Assembly (NCBI GenBank): GCA_031285165.1
Contig: JAITWR010000102.1
Coordinates: forward strand, 1 to 37,101
Origin: Novosphingobium sp.
Lineage (GTDB): Bacteria > Pseudomonadota > Alphaproteobacteria > Sphingomonadales > Sphingomonadaceae
Direction: 5' to 3'
Length of the DNA stretch: 37,101 nucleotides
Shown: positions 31,030 to 37,101 of the stretch, in pieces
Numbering within the stretch: the first letter of the stretch is position 1
How the letters are laid out: every line of letters starts with the position of its first letter
The notes under the pieces: generated by a model
What the model saw: only the letters and a program-made list of their open reading frames with translations
Told to the model about the DNA's origin: nothing
The model's database searches: none
Program-made: the position numbers and the translations under genes

Positions 31030-31740
31030 CTAGCTGACGGTTTCCCTGTGTCCGCTGTCGAAGGGTTCGGCCAGAAGCGCAACGAGCCGCCGGGCGACCG
31101 CTTCGGGCGGCTTTAGCGAAGCGGGATCTTCGCCCGGATAGGCGCGTGCGCGCATCGCCGTGCGGGTGGCGCCGGGATTGACGATGGCGACGCGCAGCTT
31201 CGAGATGTTCCGCGTTTCCTGCGCATAGCAGTCGAGCAGGGTTTCGAACGCCGCCTTGGTTGCGCCATAGGCACCCCAATAGGCGCGCGGCTTCATCCCG
31301 ACCGAGCTGCTCAGTCCCACTACGCGAGGGTTCTCGCTGCGCCGCAGCATGGGGTCGAAATTGGCGATCAGCGCCTGGGTGGCGAGTACGTTGACTGTCA
31401 GCGCCTTGTTGAAGGCGCCCTGATCGATATCGGCGACCGAGGAAAGCTGCGGCAGGATCGCGGCGTTGATCACCAGCATGTCGAGTGCCTGCCAGCGCTG
31501 CGAGATGGCGGCGGCCAGCCGGGCGATGCCGTCGGGCTCGGACAGGTCGACGGGCGCGATCGTGGCCTTGCCGCCGGCCTGGAATATCCGTTCCTCGACC
31601 TGTTCGAGCCCTTTGGCGGTGCGCGCGGTCAGCACGACATGCGCGCCGGCTGCGGCCAGCGCCTCGGCGGTCGCTGCGCCGATGCCGCGGCTGGCGCCGG
31701 TGACGAGCGCCAACTGGCCGGAGAAAGGCCCTTCTACCAT
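31030..31740 (-). CDS. SDR family oxidoreductase
   Basis: A 236-aa short-chain dehydrogenase: 'LVTGASRGIGAATAEAL' at residues 12-28, 'MLVINAAILPQ' near 88, 'VVGLSSSVGMK' near 138, and the catalytic 'YGATKAAFETLL' near 158. It starts at ATG 31740 after GGGAG. It is 13 bp downstream of purF on the same strand and probably cotranscribed with it, although SDR function is not part of purine synthesis. Substrate unknown. Confidence 0.93.
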   Translation of the reverse strand: MVEGPFSGQLALVTGASRGIGAATAEALAAAGAHVVLTARTAKGLEQVEERIFQAGGKATIAPVDLSEPDGIARLAAAISQRWQALDMLVINAAILPQLSSVADIDQGAFNKALTVNVLATQALIANFDPMLRRSENPRVVGLSSSVGMKPRAYWGAYGATKAAFETLLDCYAQETRNISKLRVAIVNPGATRTAMRARAYPGEDPASLKPPEAVARRLVALLAEPFDSGHRETVS

Positions 31741-31753
31741 GCGAAAACTCCCG

Positions 31754-33223
31754 TCACGCGACGCTTTTGACTGGCAGCGTCAGCAGGTCGGGCAATTCCC
31801 GTTCGGCCAGGTCGGTGAGCCGGGTGGGGTAGTCGCCGGTGAAGCAGGCGTCGCAGAACTGCGGGCAGGCATTGGCGCGGCCGCTTTCGCCGACGGCGCG
31901 GTAAAGGCCGTCGATCGAGACGAAGGCCAGGCTGTCGGCGTGGATGAAGGCGGCCATCGCCGCGATGTCCATGCGCGCGGCGAGCAGTTTCGATCGCTCG
32001 GGCGTGTCGACGCCGTAGAAGCAGCTATGCTCGGTCGGCGGGCTGGCGATGCGCATGTGGATTTCGGCGGCGCCGGCATCGCGCATCATCTGGACGATCT
32101 TCAGCGAGGTGGTGCCGCGCACGATCGAATCGTCGATCAGGACGATACGCTTGCCTTCCACGATTGCGCGGTTGGCGTTGTGCTTGCGTTTGACATCGGC
32201 ATGACGCGCCCCGTCCGAGGGCTGGATGAAAGTGCGGCCGACATAGTGCGAGCGGATGATGCCCAGCTCGAACGGAATGCCCGATTGCTGGGCATAGCCG
32301 ATTGCCGCGGGCACGCCGCTGTCGGGCACCGGGATGATGAGATCGGCCTCGGCCGGCGCTTCCCTGGCCAGCTCGACGCCGATCCGCTTGCGCACTTCAT
32401 AGACCGAGCGGCCATCGAGCACCGAATCGGGCCGGCTGAAATAGACGTGCTCGAAAATGCAGGGCCGCGCCGGGAAGAGGCCGAAGGGCCGGTGGCTCGA
32501 GATCGTGCCCTGGTGATCGACCTGGACCAGTTCGCCCGGCTCGATCTGGCGGATCAGTTCCGCCCCGACGATGTCGAACGCCACGGTTTCGCTGGCGAAG
32601 ACGATCGCGTCGCCGATCCGGCCCATCACCAGTGGACGGATGCCCAGCGGGTCGCGGCAGGCGATCATGCCTTCTTTCGTCATGCAGATCAGCGAATAGG
32701 CGCCCTCGACCATGCGCAGCGCGTCGACGAAGCGGTCGAGCAGCGTCGGATAGCGGCTGGTGGCGACGAGGTGGATGATCACCTCGGTATCGGAGGTCGA
32801 CTGGAAGATGGCGCCGCGCTGCACCAGTTCGTGCCGCAGGGTCATCGCGTTCGAGATATTGCCATTGTGCGCGATCGAGAAACCGCCCGAGGCGAGGTCG
32901 GCGAACAGCGGCTGGACGTTGCGCAGGCCCGAGCCGCCGGTGGTCGAATAGCGGACATGGCCCGAGGCCATGTGGCCGGGCAGTTCGGCCAGCGCTTCGG
33001 CCGAGGCGAAGACTTGCGCGACATGCCCGAGGCCGCGGCGGGAATAGAATTCGCTGCCGTCGAAGCTGGTGATGCCGACAGCCTCCTGGCCGCGATGTTG
33101 CAGCGCGTGCAGCCCCAGTGCTGCCATGGCCGAGGCATCCCTGGCGCCGATAACGCCGAAAATGCCGCATTCCTCGCGCAGCTTGTCGCCGTCGCGATCG
33201 AGGAAAGGGTGAGTGAGGTTCAT
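31754..33223 (-). CDS. purF: Amidophosphoribosyltransferase
   Basis: PurF, 489 aa, catalyses the first step of purine synthesis: PRPP + glutamine to phosphoribosylamine. The N-terminal glutaminase nucleophile is Cys19 in 'EECGIFGVIG', so an 18-residue propeptide must be removed. The PRPP loop 'RIVLIDDSIVRGTTS' is near residue 360. Cysteines in 'PCIFEHVYFSRP', 'EHSCFYGVDT' and 'CDACFTGDYP' match the four [4Fe-4S] ligands of Bacillus-type PurF, so this is the iron-sulfur form. The track starts 22 codons early; ATG 33223 follows GGAAGATCCT. A hairpin between it and the flavin reductase suggests it begins its own transcript. Confidence 0.97.
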   Translation of the reverse strand: MNLTHPFLDRDGDKLREECGIFGVIGARDASAMAALGLHALQHRGQEAVGITSFDGSEFYSRRGLGHVAQVFASAEALAELPGHMASGHVRYSTTGGSGLRNVQPLFADLASGGFSIAHNGNISNAMTLRHELVQRGAIFQSTSDTEVIIHLVATSRYPTLLDRFVDALRMVEGAYSLICMTKEGMIACRDPLGIRPLVMGRIGDAIVFASETVAFDIVGAELIRQIEPGELVQVDHQGTISSHRPFGLFPARPCIFEHVYFSRPDSVLDGRSVYEVRKRIGVELAREAPAEADLIIPVPDSGVPAAIGYAQQSGIPFELGIIRSHYVGRTFIQPSDGARHADVKRKHNANRAIVEGKRIVLIDDSIVRGTTSLKIVQMMRDAGAAEIHMRIASPPTEHSCFYGVDTPERSKLLAARMDIAAMAAFIHADSLAFVSIDGLYRAVGESGRANACPQFCDACFTGDYPTRLTDLAERELPDLLTLPVKSVA

Positions 33224-33289
33224 AGGATCTTCCGGCCGGGGACACGCCTTGTTGCAGGCGCATTTGGTCTTTGTCGGCCGCGAAAGCAA

Positions 33290-33320
33290 GGGGAAGGGCG
33301 GCGGTGCCGGCCGCTTCCCC
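33290..33320 (-). terminator. Possible terminator hairpin after the flavin reductase gene
   Basis: GGGGAAG and CTTCCCC arms with further GC pairing inside form a stable stem in the 145-bp gap between the flavin reductase stop and the purF start. On the minus strand it is followed by TTGCTTT rather than a clean U-run, so it is a weak call. Confidence 0.4.
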
Positions 33321-33368
33321 GGATTGTCCTTGAATCCGCTACGGCACGGAGTTTCGGATCGGACACTT

Positions 33369-33872
33369 TCAGCCGCCGTAGAACACTTTCTCGCCCAGAT
33401 CCTTCATGTGCAGGACCGCCTCGTCGGGCCGGCCCTCGATCGCCTGGTTGAGCCGGGCGTTCGTAACTTCGGCGATGAAAGTGTGATGGTCGCCCAGCTC
33501 TACCACCTGCACGACCTTGCATTCGACCGCTGCCGGAGCCGAGGTGAGGACGGGCGCGCCGTTCGCGGCCCATGCCACCGCTTCGCCTGAAAGCTTGCCG
33601 TCGGCATATTCGGCGGGCTTGAAGAAAGTGAAAGCGGGACCGGCCTGGCCCTGACCGAGCAGGTTGAGCACGAAAGCGCCTTTCTTGCGCGCGATCGCAT
33701 AGACGCCCGAATCGCTCTTGACGCCGAGCGCGAGCAGCGGCGGTGCGAAGCTGGTCTGCGTCACCCAGTTAACGGTGGCGGCGGCGACCTCGCCGTCCCT
33801 GTCGCCCGCAGTCATCACGTAGATGCCGTAGGGAATCATGCGCAGCGCGGTTTTCCTGGCCTGGTCGTCCAT
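33369..33872 (-). CDS. Flavin reductase family protein
   Basis: A 167-aa flavin-reductase-like (FMN-binding split barrel) protein. 'GIYVMTAGDRDGEVAAATVNWVTQTSFAPPLLALGVK' near residues 17-53 is the family signature, and 'GDHHTFIAEVTNA' near 125 the usual downstream flavin-site segment. Such proteins bind FMN and reduce it with NAD(P)H, often for a partner monooxygenase, or carry other FMN functions. ATG 33872 has GGGAGAGGA upstream and replaces the track start (33992). No oxygenase is next to it, so its partner is not in the window. Confidence 0.9.
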   Translation of the reverse strand: MDDQARKTALRMIPYGIYVMTAGDRDGEVAAATVNWVTQTSFAPPLLALGVKSDSGVYAIARKKGAFVLNLLGQGQAGPAFTFFKPAEYADGKLSGEAVAWAANGAPVLTSAPAAVECKVVQVVELGDHHTFIAEVTNARLNQAIEGRPDEAVLHMKDLGEKVFYGG

Positions 33873-34037
33873 GGCGAATCCTCTCCCGGTTGTTCCTGTC
33901 GCAGCAAGGATGGGGCAGCCGCGCACCCCGTGTCCAGAGGGGATCGGCGCGCCGGTGTTGCGCCAGGCCGCTTGCCAGCCGGATTCAGGCACCCTAAACC
34001 GCGGGCGACCCCAACGATATCCACAGGCAGCTCAAGC

Positions 34038-35279
34038 TTGATCCTCAGCCCTTTCGAATGGACCATAGCCAAGCGCTACATGCTGCCGGGGCGCGGCGAG
34101 GCTTTCATAGCGCTCGTCGCGGGTATCAGCCTCGTTGCGGTGATGCTTGGCGTTGCCGCGCTGGTCATCGTGATGAGCGTGATGAACGGCTTCCGCGCGG
34201 AGCTGTTCGACAAGATCGTGGGGCTGAACGGCCACGCCATCATTCAGGCCTATGGCGGCCGGCTGGAGAACTGGCAGGATGTCCTGCGGGACGTGCGCAG
34301 GACTCCCGGCGTCACCCGCGCCTCGCCGCTGATCGAGCAGCCGCTGCTGGCGAGTTTCAACGGCAGGGTCGAGGCGATTCTGCTGCGCGGCAACACGCCT
34401 GCGGATATCCGCCGCATCCGGCCGCAAGTGAAGGCGGGCCGGCTCGACGACTTGCGCCCCGGTGAGGGCAACGTCGCGATCGGCGCGCGGCTGGCCGAGA
34501 ACCTCGGCGCGCAAGTGGGCGACAGCATCACCATCATCAACCCGCAGGGCCGTTCGACACCATTCGGCACCGTCCCACGCCAGATCGCCTATCACGTCTC
34601 GGCGATTTTCGAGATCGGTGTCTATGACTATGATCAGGCTTTCGTCGTCATGCCGATTCCCGATGCGCAGACGCTGCTGCTCACCGGCGATTCGGTGGGC
34701 ATGATCGAGGTGACGACCGATGACCCCGACCGGGTTTCGCAGATCCTGCACCCGCTTGCCGAACGGCTTCGGGGCCAGGCGGTAGTGACCGACTGGAAGA
34801 CGATCAATGCGTCGCTGTTCGAGGCCCTGGCGGTCGAGCGTGTCGCCATGTTCGTCGTGTTGTCGATCATCGTGCTGGTGGCGGTGTTCAATATCCTGTC
34901 CTCGCTGATCATGCTGGTGCGGGCCAAGACGCGCGACATCGCGATCCTGCGCACGATGGGGGCGACGCGGCGCTCGCTGCTGAAGATCTTCGTGACGACG
35001 GGTTTCATCATCGGCGCGCTGGGAACGGCGGCCGGGCTGATCCTGGGCTTCGTCTTCCTCTATTTCCGCCAGCCGATCGTGCGCCTGGTCGAGATCCTCA
35101 CCGGCCAGAACCTGTGGGATCCGTCGATCCGCTTCCTTACCGAACTGCCCAGCCGCTCGGACCCGGTCGAGATCGCGGTGATCTGCATCATGGCGCTGGT
35201 GTTCAGCTTCCTGGCCACGCTCTACCCCGCGTTCCGTGCGGCGAGCACCGATCCCGTGCAGGTGCTGCGCTATGAGTGA
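34038..35279 (+). CDS. lolC: Lipoprotein-releasing ABC transporter permease LolC/E
   Basis: A 413-aa inner-membrane permease of the Lol system that extracts lipoproteins from the inner membrane for passage to the outer membrane. Topology fits LolC/LolE: TM1 '[27 protein letters not shown]' near 18-45, a periplasmic domain of about 220 residues, then TM2 near 270-295, TM3 near 317-343 and TM4 near 378-398, ending '[14 protein letters not shown]'. Start codon is TTG 34038 ([14 protein letters not shown]), the family N-terminus, with AGGCAG upstream. The lolD start overlaps the stop by 8 bp. A single permease with LolD is normal for alphaproteobacteria, where LolC/E forms a homodimer (LolF-like). 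Confidence 0.93.
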   Translation: MILSPFEWTIAKRYMLPGRGEAFIALVAGISLVAVMLGVAALVIVMSVMNGFRAELFDKIVGLNGHAIIQAYGGRLENWQDVLRDVRRTPGVTRASPLIEQPLLASFNGRVEAILLRGNTPADIRRIRPQVKAGRLDDLRPGEGNVAIGARLAENLGAQVGDSITIINPQGRSTPFGTVPRQIAYHVSAIFEIGVYDYDQAFVVMPIPDAQTLLLTGDSVGMIEVTTDDPDRVSQILHPLAERLRGQAVVTDWKTINASLFEALAVERVAMFVVLSIIVLVAVFNILSSLIMLVRAKTRDIAILRTMGATRRSLLKIFVTTGFIIGALGTAAGLILGFVFLYFRQPIVRLVEILTGQNLWDPSIRFLTELPSRSDPVEIAVICIMALVFSFLATLYPAFRAASTDPVQVLRYE

Positions 35280-35946
35280 TCCGATCGTTGCCGTCACCGG
35301 CCTTGAACGCAGCTTCCAGCAGGGCGGCGTCACTATCGACGTGCTGCGCGGTATCGACCTGGCCGTGCAGCCGGGCGAGATCGTCGCGCTGCTCGGCCCT
35401 TCGGGTTCGGGCAAGTCGACGATGCTCCAGGCGATCGGCCTGCTGGAAGGCGGCTTTGCCGGCAGGATCGAGATTGCCGGTGTCGATGCCACCAGCCTTG
35501 ACGGCGACGATCGCACGACGCTGCGGCGCGACCATCTCGGCTTCGTTTACCAGTTCCACCACCTGCTGCCCGATTTCAGCGCGATCGAGAACGTCGTGCT
35601 GCCGCAACTCGTTGCCGGCAAGACTCAGGGTGAGGCGAGAGGGCGAGCTATCGAGCTGCTTTCGGCGCTCGGCCTGGCCGAGCGGCTGGACCATCGGCCC
35701 AGCCAGCTTTCGGGCGGTGAGCAGCAGCGCGTTGCGGTGGCCCGCGCGCTGGCCAACAGGCCGCGGCTTGTCCTCGCCGATGAGCCTACCGGCAATCTCG
35801 ACGAGACGACCGCCGACCGCGTGTTCGGTGAGTTCCTCAAGCTGGTGCGGGGCGAGGGCAGCGCCGCGCTGGTCGCAACGCACAACGAGCGGCTGGCCAG
35901 GATGATGGATCGCGTGGTACGGCTGCACGACGGCAAGCTGGAATAG
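35272..35946 (+). CDS. lolD: Lipoprotein-releasing ABC transporter ATP-binding protein LolD
   Basis: A 224-aa ATPase that powers LolC/E. Walker A '[11 protein letters not shown]' near residue 41, '[19 protein letters not shown]' (the LolD-typical Q-loop region) near 87, signature '[15 protein letters not shown]' near 145, Walker B '[14 protein letters not shown]' near 164 and H-loop 'VATHNERLA' near 201. Start ATG 35272 overlaps lolC by 8 bp; the track start 35236 is inside lolC. Its stop TAG shares a base with the next gene's GTG, so the three genes are translationally linked. Confidence 0.96.
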   Translation: MSDPIVAVTGLERSFQQGGVTIDVLRGIDLAVQPGEIVALLGPSGSGKSTMLQAIGLLEGGFAGRIEIAGVDATSLDGDDRTTLRRDHLGFVYQFHHLLPDFSAIENVVLPQLVAGKTQGEARGRAIELLSALGLAERLDHRPSQLSGGEQQRVAVARALANRPRLVLADEPTGNLDETTADRVFGEFLKLVRGEGSAALVATHNERLARMMDRVVRLHDGKLE

Positions 35947-36497
35947 TGCGCGGTCCGGCGGCCCTTGCTCTCGGCATGCTTGCGACGCCGGCAGCGGCGC
36001 AGATGTCGCCGCCGGTGCCGCCCGCGGTGATCCCGACGCAGTGCACGGGCGCAGTGCACGGCCAGTTCGATTTCTGGATCGGCAACTGGAACGTCTTCAG
36101 GACGAACGATGCGCAGTCGCTGGTCGGCACCAGCACCGTCGACAAGATCTACAACGGCTGCGCGATCCGCGAAACCTGGAGCCCGTTCACGATGCTGCTC
36201 GGCGGCAGCCTCAACACCTGGGACAAGCACCGCGGCAAGTGGCGCCAGATCTGGATCGATGCCGACAATTCTCTGGTCGATTTCGAAGGCGGGCTGGCGG
36301 ACGGCAGGATGGTGCTGACCGGGCTGTGGCGCGGTCTGTTCGGTGCCGGCAAGGATGCGCTGATGCGGATGAGCTATGCGCCGCTGGCGGACGGCTCGGT
36401 GCGGCAAGTGGGCGAAACCTCGATCGACGGCGGCAAGACCTGGCAAGCCGCGTTCGATTTCACCTATCGCCGCCGCCCCGATTTCCCCCACCCGTGA
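35946..36497 (+). CDS. Exported DUF1579-like protein
   Basis: A 183-aa protein with a signal peptide 'MRGPAALALGMLATPAAAQ' and a mature beta-rich domain: 'FDFWIGNWNVFRTND' near 42, 'CAIRETWSPF' near 73, 'NTWDKHRGKWRQIWIDADN' near 90 and 'GKTWQAAFDFTYRRR' near the end. This pattern matches exported proteins annotated as DUF1579-like; function unknown. The start is GTG 35946, overlapping the lolD stop (TAGTG), with no room for a separate ribosome site, so translation probably depends on lolD. The glutathione peroxidase gene begins 7 bp after its stop. Confidence 0.85.
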   Translation: MRGPAALALGMLATPAAAQMSPPVPPAVIPTQCTGAVHGQFDFWIGNWNVFRTNDAQSLVGTSTVDKIYNGCAIRETWSPFTMLLGGSLNTWDKHRGKWRQIWIDADNSLVDFEGGLADGRMVLTGLWRGLFGAGKDALMRMSYAPLADGSVRQVGETSIDGGKTWQAAFDFTYRRRPDFPHP

Positions 36498-36504
36498 TGG
36501 ATTC

Positions 36505-36984
36505 GTGACCACGATCGCCGACTTTTCGGCGACGCTGCCCGGCGGCGAGCGGTTGAACCTGGCCGACAAGGCGGGCAAGGTGCTGCTGATCGTCAACACC
36601 GCCAGCAAATGCGGCTTCACCCCGCAATATGCCGGGCTTGAGGCGCTGTGGCGCAAGTACCGCGATCGCGGTTTCGAGGTGATCGGCTTTCCCTGCAACC
36701 AGTTCGGCGGTCAGGAGCCGGGCGACGCCGGGGAAATCGCGCGCTTCTGCGAGGTCAATTTCGGCATCAGCTTTCCGCTGATGGCCAAAGTGGAAGTCAA
36801 CGGCCCCGGCGCCGTGCCGCTGTACGCCTGGCTGAAGTCGGAAGCGCCGGGCATCATGGGCACGCGGGGGATCAAGTGGAACTTCACCAAATTCCTGCTT
36901 GGACGCGACGGCAAAGTCGTCCGCCGTTATCCGCCGACGGTCAGGCCGGAGCGGCTGGAGCGGGATATCGAGGCGCTGCTCTAG
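36505..36984 (+). CDS. Glutathione peroxidase family protein
   Basis: A 159-aa thiol peroxidase of the GPx family, reducing hydrogen or organic peroxides. The peroxidatic residue is Cys36 in 'NTASKCGFTPQY', so this is not a selenoprotein. Gln70 ('FGGQEP') and the Trp-Asn of 'KWNFTKFLL' near 133 complete the catalytic set. Cys82 in 'FCEVNFGISFPL' sits where the resolving cysteine of thioredoxin-dependent GPx occurs, so thioredoxin may be the true donor (inference). Start is GTG 36505; the ATG at 36497 is in another frame and stops at once. It is last in the lolC-lolD run. Confidence 0.93.
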   Translation: MTTIADFSATLPGGERLNLADKAGKVLLIVNTASKCGFTPQYAGLEALWRKYRDRGFEVIGFPCNQFGGQEPGDAGEIARFCEVNFGISFPLMAKVEVNGPGAVPLYAWLKSEAPGIMGTRGIKWNFTKFLLGRDGKVVRRYPPTVRPERLERDIEALL

Positions 36985-37101
36985 ATCGTGCGGTTGTGCA
37001 GCCACGAGCCTTTCGGACAGGCTTCCCGAACTTCCCGAACTTCACCCATAACGGCCACGGCGAACTTTTTGCCGCGGCCGGAAATACGGCTGATAATCAA
37101 C
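36985..37101. other. Window-end intergenic stretch with small repeats
   Basis: After the glutathione peroxidase stop there are two tandem CTTCCCGAA units (37022-37039) and an inverted repeat CGGCCACGGC/GCCGCGGCCG (37052-37061, 37071-37080) with one mismatch and T5 in the loop. No gene is visible before the window ends. Confidence 0.5.

Noticed and set aside
31466-33451. 661-aa open frame on the plus strand
   Set aside because: Antisense to purF and the SDR gene; purF identity is certain.
34032-35516. 494-aa open frame on the minus strand
   Set aside because: Antisense to lolC and lolD; His/Asp/Arg-rich shadow composition.

Overview
This is a high-GC window from an alphaproteobacterial chromosome, most likely a sphingomonad (Novosphingobium, Sphingopyxis or Sphingobium type). 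The inference rests on the codon use, a TonB-dependent receptor placed among beta-oxidation genes, a type-B L36, the LolC sequence style, and intergenic 'CCCTGAACTTGTTTCAGGG' repeats. No IS element, integrase, phage gene or CRISPR array is visible. It reads as resident chromosome with a large acyl-CoA catabolic section flanked by housekeeping genes.

Layout. 1-5.6 kb holds tRNA-Glu(CTC), a lone CapK/F390-synthetase-like adenylate-forming enzyme, an SDR, an M14 carboxypeptidase translationally coupled to an exported DUF4136-like protein, type-B L36 (41 aa, absent from the ORF track) and a HAD hydrolase. 5.7-10.8 kb is a forward operon: TetR, AcuI-type reductase, FAS1-like/MaoC dehydratase, acyl-CoA synthetase and NTF2-like protein. 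10.8-14.4 kb is a reverse group: MarR, SDR, aldehyde dehydrogenase and TetR. A divergent cupin gene starts at 14.5 kb inside a 15-bp tandem repeat. 15.1-18.2 kb carries a reverse pair, a fused double-domain acyl-CoA dehydrogenase and an enoyl-CoA hydratase. 18.4-21.0 kb is a TonB-dependent receptor with its own terminator and a 14-G tract just after the signal peptide. 21.3-22.1 kb is an IclR regulator. 22.3-23.3 kb is an enoyl-CoA hydratase with a long N-terminal extension. 23.2-30.2 kb is a six-gene reverse operon: two paralogous CaiB-type CoA-transferases, a 96-aa protein, an AMP-ligase, a CoA-transferase with apparently permuted domain order and an amidohydrolase. 30.5-37.1 kb returns to general functions: a small exported protein, SDR, purF, flavin reductase, lolC-lolD, an exported protein and glutathione peroxidase.

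How the genes fit together. Between 5.7 and 30.2 kb there are two acyl-CoA ligases, three family III CoA-transferases, a double acyl-CoA dehydrogenase, two crotonases, a MaoC-type dehydratase, an enoyl/acryloyl-CoA reductase, SDRs, an ALDH, an amidohydrolase, an outer-membrane receptor and four regulators (two TetR, MarR, IclR). This is what a pathway for uptake, CoA activation and beta-oxidation-like breakdown of a bulky hydrophobic carboxylic acid (steroid, terpenoid or similar) would need. The substrate cannot be read from sequence. The most unusual items are the poly-G tract in the receptor, the permuted CoA-transferase with its N-extended crotonase and amidohydrolase neighbours, the start-codon-bearing tandem repeat, a parS-like long palindrome, and a modular dispersed intergenic repeat.
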